64,000 nucleotides of DNA, from positions 310,001-374,000 of the forward strand of contig NZ_JAPYKH010000001.1 of NCBI RefSeq assembly GCF_029623345.1, read 5' to 3'. Both the position numbers and the translations under genes were made by a program. Shown piece after piece: positions 35,646 to 46,688 of this stretch. The DNA comes from Sphingomonas phyllosphaerae (GTDB taxonomy: Bacteria; Pseudomonadota; Alphaproteobacteria; Sphingomonadales; Sphingomonadaceae). Every line of letters starts with the position of its first letter. The first letter of the stretch is position 1. The notes below the pieces were generated by a model, which was given only the letters and a program-made list of their open reading frames with translations, was not told where the DNA came from and did not search any database.

Positions 35646-36620
35646 ATGCAGGGCGGCATGACGGTGGACGAGACGCGGTCAACGCCGCGCGTGGCGGTGC
35701 TGCTGCCATGCTACAACGAGGAGGCCGCCATCGCCGAGACCATCGCCGGCTTCCGCCGTGCGCTGCCGGCCGCGACCATCTACGTCTACGACAACAACAG
35801 CCGCGACGGCACTGTCGCGGTGGCCCGCGCTGCGGGGGCGGTGGTGCGCAACGAGCGGATCCAGGGTAAGGGCGCGGTGGTGCGGCGCATGTTCGCCGAC
35901 GTCGACGCCGACGTCTATGTCATGGCCGACGGCGATGCGACCTATGACTCCGCCTCCGCGCCCGCGATGGTCGCGCGCATGCTTGACGAGCAACTCGACA
36001 TGATCGTCGGCACGCGCGTGGGCGAGGCGACCGCCGCCTATCGCCGCGGCCATCGGCTCGGCAACAGCCTGCTCACGGGCATGCTCACGCGGCTGTTCGG
36101 CCGGAGCTTCAGCGACATCCTCAGCGGCTATCGCGTCTTCTCGCGGCGCTTCGTGAAGAGCTTCCCGGTGCTGTCGGTCGGGTTCGAGATCGAGACCGAG
36201 ATCAGCGTCCACGCGCTCGAGCTCAAGATGCCGCTCGGCGAGGTCGAGACGCCGTATTTCGCGCGCCCGGAGGGCTCGGTGTCGAAGCTCAGCACCTATA
36301 GCGACGGCTGGCGCATCCTGCGCACGATCGCGACCTTGTACCGGATCGAGCGGCCGCTCTGGTTCTTCGGCGGGGCGGGGGCGCTGCTCGCGCTTGTCGC
36401 GGTGGTTTTGGCCGTGCCGCTGGCGCTGACCTACGCGCACACGGGACTCGTGCCCCGCTTGCCGACCGCGGTATTGGTCACCGGGCTGATGATCCTGGCG
36501 GCGCTGTGCGGTTTTGCGGGGCTGATCCTCGATACGGTGGTGCGCGGCCGGCGCGAGGTGCGGCGGCTCGCTTATCTCGCGCAGCCGGCGCCGCGGCGGG
36601 GTGCCGGCGACGGGGCTTGA
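35646..36620 (+). CDS. Family 2 glycosyltransferase, membrane-anchored
   Basis: 324 residues. The GT-A fold is shown by VAVLLPCYNEEAAI, VYDNNSRDGT and the DXD-like VMADGDATYD; FSDILSGYRVFSRRF and the later FEIETEI resemble the dolichol-phosphate-mannose synthase/undecaprenyl-phosphate transferase group. Two hydrophobic segments (residues about 240-265 and 275-300) anchor the C-terminus. It probably moves a sugar to undecaprenyl phosphate or an envelope acceptor. The start is either ATG 35646 or ATG 35658. It is inserted between tig and clpP. Confidence 0.82.
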   Translation: MQGGMTVDETRSTPRVAVLLPCYNEEAAIAETIAGFRRALPAATIYVYDNNSRDGTVAVARAAGAVVRNERIQGKGAVVRRMFADVDADVYVMADGDATYDSASAPAMVARMLDEQLDMIVGTRVGEATAAYRRGHRLGNSLLTGMLTRLFGRSFSDILSGYRVFSRRFVKSFPVLSVGFEIETEISVHALELKMPLGEVETPYFARPEGSVSKLSTYSDGWRILRTIATLYRIERPLWFFGGAGALLALVAVVLAVPLALTYAHTGLVPRLPTAVLVTGLMILAALCGFAGLILDTVVRGRREVRRLAYLAQPAPRRGAGDGA

Positions 36621-36676
36621 ACAAGCTGCGGCGAGCGCCGATGTTGGCCGCCTTCAGGGCATAAGAGAGTTTTTCC

Positions 36677-37366
36677 ATGCACAATCCGTTCGAGACCGGC
36701 GATTTCGCAGGCGCCTTGGCGCGCGCCGGCGTCGGCATGCAGCAGACCCACGCCGGGCTCGTCCCCATCGTGATCGAGCAGTCGAACCGCGGCGAGCGCT
36801 CGTTCGACATTTTCTCGCGGCTGCTGCGTGAGCGGATCGTGTTCGTCACCGGTGGCGTCGAGGACGGTATGGCCTCGCTGATCTGCGCGCAGCTGCTCTT
36901 CCTCGAGTCGGAGAACCCGAAGAAGGACATCTTCATGTACATCAACTCGCCGGGCGGCGTCGTCACGGCGGGCATGGCGATCCACGACACGATGCAGTAC
37001 ATCCGACCGCGCGTCGGCACGTTGTGCATCGGTCAGGCGGCGTCGATGGGCTCGTTCCTGCTGGCCAGTGGTGAGCCGGGCATGCGCGTCGCCACCACCA
37101 ACAGCCGCATCATGATCCACCAGCCCTCGGGCGGGGCGCAGGGCATGGCCGCGGATATCGAGATCCAGGCGCGTGAGATCCTGCGCATGCGCCACTTCCT
37201 CAACTCGTTGTATGCGAAATATACGGGGAAGCCGCTTGCGGAGATCGAGCTGTCGATGGATCGCGACAAGTTCATGAGCGCTGAGGAGGCCAAGGAGTTC
37301 GGCCTGATCGACGAGGTGTTCGACAAGCGTCCCGCCCCGAGCGAGGATGTCAGCGCGGCGGCGTGA
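36677..37366 (+). CDS. clpP: ATP-dependent Clp protease proteolytic subunit
   Basis: 229 residues. Catalytic Ser123 is in [11 protein letters not shown] and His148 in MIHQPSGG; the substrate-binding INSPGGVV and the head-domain regions are intact. Forms the tetradecameric protease chamber used with ClpX. N-terminus slightly extended relative to E. coli. Followed 255 bp later by clpX. Confidence 0.96.
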   Translation: MHNPFETGDFAGALARAGVGMQQTHAGLVPIVIEQSNRGERSFDIFSRLLRERIVFVTGGVEDGMASLICAQLLFLESENPKKDIFMYINSPGGVVTAGMAIHDTMQYIRPRVGTLCIGQAASMGSFLLASGEPGMRVATTNSRIMIHQPSGGAQGMAADIEIQAREILRMRHFLNSLYAKYTGKPLAEIELSMDRDKFMSAEEAKEFGLIDEVFDKRPAPSEDVSAAA

Positions 37367-37621
37367 TCCAGTCGTCCGGCGCGGCCGATCGCGGCGCGCC
37401 GGCCTGTGGCACGGGCGGGCTTGGCGGTGCGGGTCAACGCCGCGCCGCTACGCCCTTGAAGCCGCACGGCAGAGGATAGATATTGCGGTCCGGCGACAAT
37501 GCGTGACCGCGCCGGCGATGGCCAGATTTTCGCGGCATTGTACGTTGTTGCTTAAGGTGCAGTGCGATAGCCTGCGCCGCGCCCAGGGCAGGCGCCACGC
37601 CTGCGACGAAGGATGATCTGA

Positions 37622-38887
<1,266 letters not shown>

Positions 38888-38918
38888 TCTCGGTGGCGCC
38901 TCCCGACCGTTGACGCAG

Positions 38919-38965
38919 GCGAGAGCACCAAGTCCCGGGCGCCCGTTCCCGGCTCGTGCTCTCGC
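38919..38965 (+). terminator. Long stem-loop after clpX
   Basis: A perfect 10-bp inverted repeat (GCGAGAGCAC at 38919, GTGCTCTCGC at 38956) encloses a 27-nt GC-rich loop, starting 31 bp after the clpX stop. No T-run follows, so its role as terminator is uncertain. The rest of the 280-bp spacer before the convergent MFS gene shows nothing I can assign. Confidence 0.35.
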
Positions 38966-39166
38966 TGGCGCACGGCCTGTCGGCAGCTGGTGCCGTGCGG
39001 GCGGTGGGAACAGGGCGCGCTCGATCGGCGGCTTGCAGGCTTCGTCTGGCGCGCGGACGCGGCGTCCCGCTCGCTTCACGCGAGGGACATCTGCTGCGCT
39101 GATGAAGCTAGCAAGGCGGAGCCGATCGGTCGCGGGCCGAGCTCACGCGTGAGCACATGCCCGCGC

Positions 39167-40600
39167 TTACCGCACCGTGGCCGCGGGTAGCGCCTCGGCC
39201 TCGCCGCCGTGCGCCTCGCGGACCGAGGGACGCAGCCGTGCGAGGCTACACAGCCCTGCCACCAGCGCCAGTCCGGCTGACACCAGCGGAGGTATCGCTC
39301 CCGCGCCGACGCCGATCGCGAGCAGCGCCGCCACCAGCGTCGCGCCGGTGGTCTGGCCGACCAGCCGCACCGTACTCACCAGCCCGCCCGCCGCGGCGAC
39401 GCGCCCACGTGGGGCGGAGCCGATGATCAGCCGCGCGTTGGGCGGCAGGAAGGTGCCGAAACCCGAGCCGCACAACGCCATCCGCCAGGCCACGTCGAAG
39501 TAGCTCGGATCGGTCGGCATCAGCGCGATCAGCATGAGCGCGACGATCGAGATCGCCATACCGATCCCGCCGAGCAGCCCCGCCGGCACGCGGTCGGAGA
39601 GCCAGCCGGTGAGCGGGGCGACGATCATGTTGGTCAAAGGCCAAGGGGCGATCGCCGCGCCGACCTCGGCCGCGCTGAAACCATATTCGTGGGTCAGTCG
39701 GAACGGCGTCGACAGGAGCAGCGTCATCGACGCGACGAACGCGGTGAAGCCGCCGATGGTCGACAGCGCGATCACCGGCCGCGCGAGCAGGTCGACCGGC
39801 AGGATCGGGTCGGCGGTCCCCCGCTCGCGCCGCACATAGATCACACCGATCGCCAGCCCGAGCAGGACGATCGCGGCGGACACCACCGGGCTGTCGCCGT
39901 GAACCGCGCTCTCGGCGCCGCCGATCACCAGTCCGAACATCGCCGCGCACATGACCGCGCCGAGCACGTCGAAGCGCCGGTCGCGCGGCGCGGGATCGGG
40001 GAGCGCGCGACCGAACAGCAGCGAGGCGAGCGCGAAGGGGATCGCGCTGGCGAACACCCAGGGCCAGGGTGCCACCGCGAGCACCAGCCCGCCGATGGTC
40101 GGCGCCGCCGCGGCCGAGCTCGACACCACCACCGAATTGATGCCGAGCCCGCGCCCCAGCTGCGCGCTCGGGTAGGTCTGGCGGATCAGCGCCGAGGCGA
40201 CCGACAAGGCGCCCGCCGCGCCGATCGCCTGCGCCGCGCGCACCACCAGCAAGAAGGGAAGGCTCTTGGCGAAAAAGCAGAGCAAGGTCGCGACGGTGAA
40301 GACCAACTGACCGAGCTGGTACATGCGCTTCAGACCGATTCGCTCGCCCAGTCCCGCGAACGGCAGCAGCAGCATGACGAGCATCAGCTGGTAGATGGTC
40401 ACGATCGCCACCACCGCCGACGAACCCACGCCGAGATCGCGCGCGATCGTCGGCAGCGCGACGTTGGCGACGCCGCCGTCGATGATCACCAGCGCGGTGC
40501 CGAAGCAGAGCGCCGCGACCGCGGCGTAGCGGCGCGGTGCGGGCAGTCCGTCGGCGCGGGCGGCGGCGGGGATTCGTCGGGTCGGGTCAATGGGCGGCAT
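39167..40600 (-). CDS. MFS efflux transporter, DHA2 (EmrB/QacA-like)
   Basis: 477 residues with about 14 hydrophobic segments. Motifs of the DHA2 group are LVIIDGGVANVALPTIARDL (the D-x-x-x-V-N-V-A-L-P pattern of helix 1) and the GERIGLKRMYQLG loop (motif A). Such pumps export drugs or toxic metabolites by proton antiport. Start ATG 40600, divergent from the oligopeptidase 88 bp away; a longer upstream frame overlaps the oligopeptidase signal region and is rejected. Confidence 0.88.
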   Translation of the reverse strand: MPPIDPTRRIPAAARADGLPAPRRYAAVAALCFGTALVIIDGGVANVALPTIARDLGVGSSAVVAIVTIYQLMLVMLLLPFAGLGERIGLKRMYQLGQLVFTVATLLCFFAKSLPFLLVVRAAQAIGAAGALSVASALIRQTYPSAQLGRGLGINSVVVSSSAAAAPTIGGLVLAVAPWPWVFASAIPFALASLLFGRALPDPAPRDRRFDVLGAVMCAAMFGLVIGGAESAVHGDSPVVSAAIVLLGLAIGVIYVRRERGTADPILPVDLLARPVIALSTIGGFTAFVASMTLLLSTPFRLTHEYGFSAAEVGAAIAPWPLTNMIVAPLTGWLSDRVPAGLLGGIGMAISIVALMLIALMPTDPSYFDVAWRMALCGSGFGTFLPPNARLIIGSAPRGRVAAAGGLVSTVRLVGQTTGATLVAALLAIGVGAGAIPPLVSAGLALVAGLCSLARLRPSVREAHGGEAEALPAATVR

Positions 40601-40688
40601 CGTCGCCTGCCCGACTCGTGACGTTCCCGCTTGTTCCATGCGGCCCTGCGCCGCAAGGGTGGCGGCGACGAAGAGAAGGGTCGCAGCG

Positions 40689-42794
40689 ATGAGGACGACG
40701 GACCGTGGCCGGCTGGCCACCGGCATGGCGATGGCGGCCGCGCTTGCGGGCGCACCGGCGCTCGCTCAAAGCAAGGCGATGACCGACGATCCCTATATTT
40801 GGCTCGAGGACAAGGATGGCGCCAAGGCGCTGGCCTGGGTCGAGGCCGAGAACAAGCGCACGCTGCCGCGGCTGCAGAACGATCCGCGCTACCAGACCTT
40901 CTACGAGGAGGCGCTGGCGATCGCAGCGGCGAAGGATCGCATTCCGATGCCGAGCCAATTGTATGGCCGCATCTATAATTTTTGGCGCGATGCCGACCAT
41001 CCACAGGGTATCTGGCGCTGGACCAGCGAGGCCGATTACGCCCGGCCGCAGCCGACATGGACGACGGTCCTCGACCTTGACGCGCTGTCGAAGGCGGAGG
41101 GAAAGAAATGGGTGTGGAAGGGGGCGACCTGCCTGCCTCCGGAGGAGCGGCTCTGCCTGGTCGCGCTGTCCGAGGGCGGCGAGGATGCGATCAGCTATCG
41201 CGAATTCGACCTTGCTTCCGGCGACTTCGTCGCCGGCGGCTTCGCGCTGCCCAAGTCGAAACAGGACGCGAGCTGGCTCGACAAGGATACGCTGCTGGTC
41301 AGCCGCGATTGGGGCGCGGGGACGCTGACCGCGTCGAGCTATCCGTTCGTGGTCAAGATGGTGAAGCGCGGCCGGCCCTTGGCGGCGGCGACCGAGGTCT
41401 ATCGCGGCCAGCCCAGCGACCAGCTCGGCACCTATGCCGGGGTGATCACCGACGGTCAGGGCCATCGGCTGGTCGCGATCACACGGCGCACCACCTTCTT
41501 CGGTGGCGAAACCTATCTCTGGACGCCGGCGGGAACGCGCAAGCTTGACGTGCCGGCGCGAACGTTCCCGGAGGCCATGGTCCATGGCCAGGTGCTGTTC
41601 CGCACCAGCGACCCATGGGGCGAGGTGCCGGCGGGGGCGATCGCGTCCGTGCCGCTGGCCGATGTGGAGAGGGGGACGCTGAACCCGATCGTGGTATTCG
41701 CGCCCAACCCGCGCCAGTCGGTCGACGAGGTGGTGACCACCCGTGATCGGCTGGTGGTGATCTACAACGACAATGTGCGCGGGCGGGCAACGGTCTACAC
41801 GCCGGGGGAGCACGGCTGGACGGCGCGACCGGTCGCGCTGCCCGACAATGCGTCGCTGGGCGTGGCGAGCGCCGACGACAAGAGCGACCATGCCTATGTG
41901 ACGGTGACCGGTTTCCTGACGCCGACGACGTTGCTGCCGCTCGACACCGCGACGGCGACGGCGGGGCTGCCGGTGAAGACGTTGCCGGCGAAGTTCGACG
42001 CCGCCGGGCTGGTCGTCGAACAGCATGAGGCGACCTCCACCGATGGCACCAAGGTCCCCTATTTCATCGTCCACAAACAGGGCATCCGCGACGGCAGCAC
42101 GCCGACGATCATGACCGCTTATGGCGGATTCGAGCTGCCGATGCTGCCGAGCTACTCGGCGATCACCGGCAAATTGTGGCTCGAGCGCGGCGGCGCTTAT
42201 GTGCTCGCCAATATCCGTGGAGGGGGCGAGTTCGGCCCGGCGTGGCACGATGCCGGGCGCAAGACCAAGCGGCAGGTCATCTACGACGATTTCGCCGCGG
42301 TGGCGCAGGACCTGATCGCGCGTCGGCTGACCAGTCCGCAGAAGCTGGGCATCTATGGCGGATCGAACGGTGGGCTGCTGATGGGGGTCGAGTTCAACCA
42401 GCATCCCGAACTGTGGCAGGCAGTCACGATCCAGGTGCCGCTACTCGACATGCTGCGCTACGAACAGATCGCGGCGGGCGCTTCCTGGGTGGACGAATAT
42501 GGCTCGGTCAGCGTGCCCGGGGAGCGCGCCTTCCTCGCCCGCATCTCGCCTTATCAGAACATCCGCACGGGCGTGCGCTACCCCGAACCCTATATCTGGA
42601 CCACTACCAAGGACGATCGAGTCGGCCCGCAGCACGCGCGCAAGTTCGCCGCGCGACTGAAGGAATATGGGCTTCCGTATCTCTTCTACGAGGACACGGC
42701 GGGGGGCCATTCGGGCGACGCGGACATCGAGCAGGGCGCGCGGCTGCAGGCGTTGCAGATGACCTACTTCGCCCAGAAGTTGATGCCGCGCTGA
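40689..42794 (+). CDS. Prolyl oligopeptidase family serine peptidase, exported
   Basis: 701 residues. Signal peptide at residues 1-25 (GMAMAAALAGAPALAQ). The mature protein starts with the PYIWLEDKDGAKALAWV pattern of the S9A family, then a beta-propeller, then a C-terminal alpha/beta hydrolase domain. The nucleophile is in YGGSNGGLLMG; the histidine is in GGHSGD near the end, and KDDRVGPQHARKF contains the acidic member. It cleaves short peptides, perhaps proline-containing, in the periplasm. Start at ATG 40689 gives a proper signal peptide; an upstream in-frame ATG (40590) is rejected. Confidence 0.9.
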   Translation: MRTTDRGRLATGMAMAAALAGAPALAQSKAMTDDPYIWLEDKDGAKALAWVEAENKRTLPRLQNDPRYQTFYEEALAIAAAKDRIPMPSQLYGRIYNFWRDADHPQGIWRWTSEADYARPQPTWTTVLDLDALSKAEGKKWVWKGATCLPPEERLCLVALSEGGEDAISYREFDLASGDFVAGGFALPKSKQDASWLDKDTLLVSRDWGAGTLTASSYPFVVKMVKRGRPLAAATEVYRGQPSDQLGTYAGVITDGQGHRLVAITRRTTFFGGETYLWTPAGTRKLDVPARTFPEAMVHGQVLFRTSDPWGEVPAGAIASVPLADVERGTLNPIVVFAPNPRQSVDEVVTTRDRLVVIYNDNVRGRATVYTPGEHGWTARPVALPDNASLGVASADDKSDHAYVTVTGFLTPTTLLPLDTATATAGLPVKTLPAKFDAAGLVVEQHEATSTDGTKVPYFIVHKQGIRDGSTPTIMTAYGGFELPMLPSYSAITGKLWLERGGAYVLANIRGGGEFGPAWHDAGRKTKRQVIYDDFAAVAQDLIARRLTSPQKLGIYGGSNGGLLMGVEFNQHPELWQAVTIQVPLLDMLRYEQIAAGASWVDEYGSVSVPGERAFLARISPYQNIRTGVRYPEPYIWTTTKDDRVGPQHARKFAARLKEYGLPYLFYEDTAGGHSGDADIEQGARLQALQMTYFAQKLMPR

Positions 42795-42879
42795 GCGGTT
42801 TTCCGTGCTACAATTGGAACGTAGCCGATCGCGCGAGGGTTCTTGCTGCAACGCAGCGCGATCGGCTAGGGGCAGCGTG

Positions 42880-43218
42880 ATGAATGCTCAGACGATGAAC
42901 AAGCCAAGTGCCGTTCCCGACACCGTCCCGATCGTTTTCGAGGCGATCGTCAAGCAGCAGGCGATCGCCGCGACCTACAACCGCGGCGAGGTGACGCTGG
43001 CGCCGCACGTCCTCTACACCAAACACGGCGAGATCTATCTCGATGCGCTGACACTCGAGCGCGACGGTCAGCCGCCCAAGGAGGCCAAGATCGGCGCGTT
43101 CAAGCTAGCCGGACTGACGGGGCTGCGCATCACGCCGCGACGCTTCAAGCCGAGCGAGTTGTTCGTGCCAGGGAACGACAAATACGAGGGCGTGACGCTG
43201 CTGGCCGTGGAGGACTGA
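42880..43218 (+). CDS. Small conserved protein of unknown function
   Basis: 112 residues with FEAIVKQQAIAATYNRGEVTLAPHVLYTKHGE-type sequence (a beta-rich fold; broken here only to respect length), then LTLERDGQPPKEAKIGAFKLAGLTGL. The arrangement resembles a WYL-like beta-sandwich, but I do not assign a family. I believe similar proteins occur widely in sphingomonads. ATG at 42880 after GGGGCAG. The next gene starts 6 bp after the stop. Confidence 0.7.
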   Translation: MNAQTMNKPSAVPDTVPIVFEAIVKQQAIAATYNRGEVTLAPHVLYTKHGEIYLDALTLERDGQPPKEAKIGAFKLAGLTGLRITPRRFKPSELFVPGNDKYEGVTLLAVED

Positions 43219-43223
43219 CCGGC

Positions 43224-43652
43224 TTGCCGGTCGATCGCTACGCTTCCTACGGCTTCAAGCGCCAGCGCGAGAGTGACGCGCGGCGCTGGGGTCGGTGGGC
43301 GCTCGCGCTGTTCTATGCGCTGGGCGGGATCGCGCATTTCGTTTTCACCGACGCGATGGCGGCGATCGTCCCGCCCGCGATCCCGCTGCCGGTGGCGGTG
43401 GTGGCGGTCACCGGCGTGATCGAGCTCGCCGGCGCCGCGATGCTGCTGCCGCGCGCCACACGGCGCTTCGCGGGATGGGGGCTGGCGGCGTACGCGCTGT
43501 GCGTGTGGCCCGCCAACATCTACCACGCGATGCTCGATCTCGGCAGTGATACGGGCTTGCCGATCTGGTACCATGTGCCGCGGTTGCTGCTCCAGCCCGC
43601 CATCATCTGGTGGGCGCTGTGGGGAAGCGGTGCGGTGGAGCTGCGCGAATAG
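43224..43652 (+). CDS. DoxX-like integral membrane protein
   Basis: 142 residues with four hydrophobic segments (ALFYALGGIAHFVF, VAVVAVTGVIELAGAAMLL, WGLAAYALCVWPANIYH, LLQPAIIWWALW). The pattern of a GGxxHF-type first helix and a GxxELxGAxxLL second helix is that of the DoxX/DUF417-like group. TTG is the only start that leaves the first helix intact, and GGAGGA lies 9 bp upstream. Function unknown. Convergent with the DUF5872 gene. Confidence 0.72.
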   Translation: MPVDRYASYGFKRQRESDARRWGRWALALFYALGGIAHFVFTDAMAAIVPPAIPLPVAVVAVTGVIELAGAAMLLPRATRRFAGWGLAAYALCVWPANIYHAMLDLGSDTGLPIWYHVPRLLLQPAIIWWALWGSGAVELRE

Positions 43653-43708
43653 GAACGGTGTGCCCTGGCCTGCGCCGGGTCACAAAGCTTGTCGATGATC
43701 CTACAACA

Positions 43709-44203
43709 TCAGCTCGCGAGCGCCTTCGCCAGCTCGTCCTTGCTCATCGTCGAGCGACCGGGAATGTCGCGCTTCTTCGCCTCGGCGTAGAGGTCGGCCT
43801 TGGAGCGATGGTCGCGGTACGGCCGCGTCTTCTCCGCCACATCGTCGGGCTGAGCGGAGAATTGCTTGCCCCTTCGCGTGTCCGCGCGTTTCTTCGCGCT
43901 GGTGCGCGCATAATCCTCGTCGGAGAGTGCCTCGCGCGCGTTCTTCGGCAGATAACGCTCGCCACTCTCCTCGCTCTTCGCGCCAGACTTGGTGCCCCAG
44001 TCCTCCTCGCTCCACTGATGCAGCAGATTGTCCTCGTCCTTGCCGCCCCTATAGCCGCCGCCACGCTTCTTATATTCGGCAACCGCCATCTGCGCTTTGC
44101 GCGCGGACCATTGCCCCTTCTTGCCGCCTTTGACGCCGGCGATGATCTCGTCTTTGACCTTCTCCCAAAGATCGGGATCGGTCTTCTCGGCGGTCTCAGA
44201 CAT
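43709..44203 (-). CDS. DUF5872 domain protein with a Rho-N/SAP-like tail
   Basis: 164 residues, highly charged. DPDLWEKVKDEIIAG, KKGQWSARKAQMAVAEYKKRGGGY and EEDWGTKSG followed by ERYLPKNAREALSDEDYARTS match the DUF5872 pattern. The C-terminal 35 residues (SKADLYAEAKKRDIPGRS, then MSKDELAKAL) form a small helical DNA/RNA-binding-like fold of the Rho N-terminal/SAP type. Nucleic-acid binding is an inference. It is 43 bp downstream of the helicase gene, same strand. Confidence 0.78.
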   Translation of the reverse strand: MSETAEKTDPDLWEKVKDEIIAGVKGGKKGQWSARKAQMAVAEYKKRGGGYRGGKDEDNLLHQWSEEDWGTKSGAKSEESGERYLPKNAREALSDEDYARTSAKKRADTRRGKQFSAQPDDVAEKTRPYRDHRSKADLYAEAKKRDIPGRSTMSKDELAKALAS

Positions 44204-44246
44204 CGCACACCTCCGCCGCCGACAACCCGGAGGCGGCGCGAAAGTC

Positions 44247-46580
44247 TCAGCCGGCGCTGACGAAACTGTCCATCACGCGCTTGCGCCCGGCCTGCTCGAA
44301 ATCGATCTCGAGCTTGTTGCCCTCGATCTCGGCGATCGCGCCATAACCGAACTTCTGGTGGAACACGCGCTGCCCGACCGCCAGGTCGCCGCGGCCCTTG
44401 TTGCCTATGCTGACCGCCGAGGCGCGGCTCTCCACCACGCGGACCGGCTCGCGCGAGAAGGTGCGGCTGGTCCACTCGCCCCCCGGCTTGGTGCCGCCGG
44501 GCGCGCCGCCCTGTGCGCCGAGCGTCCCCGCCGCGCGCTGCCAGCCCGGACCGCGCCCGGTGCCGCGTGCGACGTCGGCGAAGGGATCGGCGCGCTCGCT
44601 CCAATTGGCGCGCCACAGGCTCTCGCCACCCGACATGCTCGTCTCGCTATCGACATGCGCGTCGGGCAGCTCGCCGACGAAGCGCGACGGCAGCGAGCTG
44701 GTCCACTGCCCGTAGATGCGCCGGTTGGCGGCATGGAGGATGGTGGCGCGGCGGCGCGCGCGCGTGATCGCGACATAAGCGAGGCGACGCTCCTCCTCGA
44801 GACTGCGCGTGCCGCCCTCGTCGAGCGCGCGCTGCGACGGGAACAGCCCTTCTTCCCAGCCGGCGAGAAAGACGGTGTCGAACTCGAGCCCCTTGGCGGC
44901 GTGGATCGTCATGATCGTCACCTTGGGATCCTCGCGCGTCGCCTCATTGTCCATGACCAGGCTGACGTGCTCGAGGAAAGCGGTCAGGCTCTCATATTCC
45001 TCCATGGCCCGCACCAGCTCGGTGAGGTTCTCGAGCCGCCCCGCCGCCTCGGCCGACTTCTCGGCCTGCCACATCGCGGTGTAGCCGCTCTCGTCGAGGA
45101 TCTGGCGCGCCAGCTCGGCGTGGGGCAGGTCATTGGCCATGTCGCGCCAGCGCGCGATATCGCCGACGAAGCGGCCGAGCGCCTTGCGCGCCTGCGGGGT
45201 GAGCTCGTCGCTGTCGAGGATGCGCGCCGCAGCGATCGACAGCGGCAGCCGCTCGGCACGCGCGAGCTGGTGGAGCTTGGCAATCGCCTTGTCGCCGAGG
45301 CCGCGCTTGGGCGTGTTGACGATCCGCTCGAAGGCGAGGTCGTCGGCGGGCTGGTGGACGACGCGCAGATAGGCGAGCGCGTCGCGGATCTCGGCGCGCT
45401 CGTAGAAGCGGAAGCCGCCGACGATGCGATAGGGCAGGCCGATCGCGATGAAGCGATCCTCGAATTCGCGCGTCTGGTGCTGCGCGCGCACGAGGATGGC
45501 GACATGGTCGAGGCAGGTGCCGTCGCGCTGCGCCGTCTCGATCTCCTCGCCGACGCGGCGCGCCTCCTCGGGGCCGTCCCACACGCCGAGCACGCGCACC
45601 TTCTCGCCCGCGTCGAGCTCGGTCCAGAGTTCCTTGCCGAGCCGCCCGCCGTTGTTGGCGATCACGCCCGAGGCGGCCGCGAGGATATGCGGGGTGGAGC
45701 GGTAGTTCTGCTCGAGCCGGATTACCTTGGCGCCGGGGAAGTCCTTCTCGAACTTGAGGATGTTCTCCACCTGCGCGCCGCGCCACGAGTAGATCGACTG
45801 GTCGTCGTCGCCGACGCAGCAGATGTTGCGACGCTCCTGCGCGAGCAGCCGCAGCCAGAGGTACTGGACCGAGTTGGTGTCCTGATATTCGTCCACCATG
45901 ATGTAGCGGAATCGCTGCTGATACTGTTCCAGTACCGTGCGCTCGCGCTTCAGGATCGTCAGCACGTGGAGCAGCAGGTCACCGAAGTCGCAAGCGTTCA
46001 CCGCGCGCAGCCGGTCCTGGTACTGCTGGTAAAGCTCGCCGCCGCGGCCGTTGCCGTAGCGCTCGCTCTCGCCTGCGTCGATCTCGGACGGGACGAGCCC
46101 CTTGTTCTTCCACTCGTCGATCAGCCCGGCGAGGCTGCGCGCGGGAAAGCGCTTCTCGTCGATGTCGGCGGCCAGGATCAGCTGCTTGAGCAGGCGAAGC
46201 TGGTCGTCGGTGTCGAGGATCGTGAAATTGCTCTGCAGCCCGACCAGTTCGGCGTGCCGGCGCAGCATCTTGGCGCCGATCGCGTGGAAGGTGCCGAGCC
46301 ACGGCATGCCCTCTACCGCGTCGCCGACAAGGCGCCCGACACGGTCACGCATCTCCCGCGCGGCCTTGTTGGTGAAGGTGACACTGAGGATCTCGGACGG
46401 GTAGGCCTTGCGCGTCCACAGGAGGTGCGCCAGCCGCGCGGTGAGCGCCGCGGTCTTCCCGGTGCCCGCGCCGGCGAGCACGAGCACCGGCCCGTCGGTG
46501 GTGAGCACCGCGTCGCGCTGCGGCGGGTTGAGCCCGGCGAGATAGGGCGGATCCTGGAGGGTGTTGGCTGGCTCGGTCAC
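44247..46580 (-). CDS. uvrD: UvrD/PcrA-type ATP-dependent DNA helicase
   Basis: 777 residues, SF1A helicase. Walker A LAGAGTGKT, motif Ia SVTFTNKAAREM, motif II MVDEYQDTN, motif III CCVGDDDQSIYSWRGA, motif IV EQNYRST, motif V MTIHAAKGLEF and motif VI AYVAITRARRR. The C-terminus has a Tudor-like domain (VGQRVFHQKFGYGAIAEIEG-type), as in PcrA, where it contacts RNA polymerase. Roles in nucleotide excision and mismatch repair are usual. GTG at 46580 is the preferred start; the open frame runs further upstream as arginine-rich shadow. Confidence 0.93.
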   Translation of the reverse strand: MTEPANTLQDPPYLAGLNPPQRDAVLTTDGPVLVLAGAGTGKTAALTARLAHLLWTRKAYPSEILSVTFTNKAAREMRDRVGRLVGDAVEGMPWLGTFHAIGAKMLRRHAELVGLQSNFTILDTDDQLRLLKQLILAADIDEKRFPARSLAGLIDEWKNKGLVPSEIDAGESERYGNGRGGELYQQYQDRLRAVNACDFGDLLLHVLTILKRERTVLEQYQQRFRYIMVDEYQDTNSVQYLWLRLLAQERRNICCVGDDDQSIYSWRGAQVENILKFEKDFPGAKVIRLEQNYRSTPHILAAASGVIANNGGRLGKELWTELDAGEKVRVLGVWDGPEEARRVGEEIETAQRDGTCLDHVAILVRAQHQTREFEDRFIAIGLPYRIVGGFRFYERAEIRDALAYLRVVHQPADDLAFERIVNTPKRGLGDKAIAKLHQLARAERLPLSIAAARILDSDELTPQARKALGRFVGDIARWRDMANDLPHAELARQILDESGYTAMWQAEKSAEAAGRLENLTELVRAMEEYESLTAFLEHVSLVMDNEATREDPKVTIMTIHAAKGLEFDTVFLAGWEEGLFPSQRALDEGGTRSLEEERRLAYVAITRARRRATILHAANRRIYGQWTSSLPSRFVGELPDAHVDSETSMSGGESLWRANWSERADPFADVARGTGRGPGWQRAAGTLGAQGGAPGGTKPGGEWTSRTFSREPVRVVESRASAVSIGNKGRGDLAVGQRVFHQKFGYGAIAEIEGNKLEIDFEQAGRKRVMDSFVSAG

Positions 46581-46688
46581 CCCCGAACAGGTAGGGAACG
46601 TCGCGCCGCGGAGCAAGCACGCCGCTTGCAAGATACATGATCTCGTAGGAACATACTGGCAACATCGGTCGAGTCGGGGGAGAGCGAG

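Noticed and set aside
40590..40688. Longer start for the prolyl oligopeptidase
   Set aside because: The extension would overlap the divergent MFS start and place a cysteine/arginine-rich stretch before a normal signal peptide.
44097..46640. 847-codon plus-strand open frame opposite the UvrD-type helicase
   Set aside because: Third-position GC of the real gene keeps the opposite frame open; no recognisable protein features.
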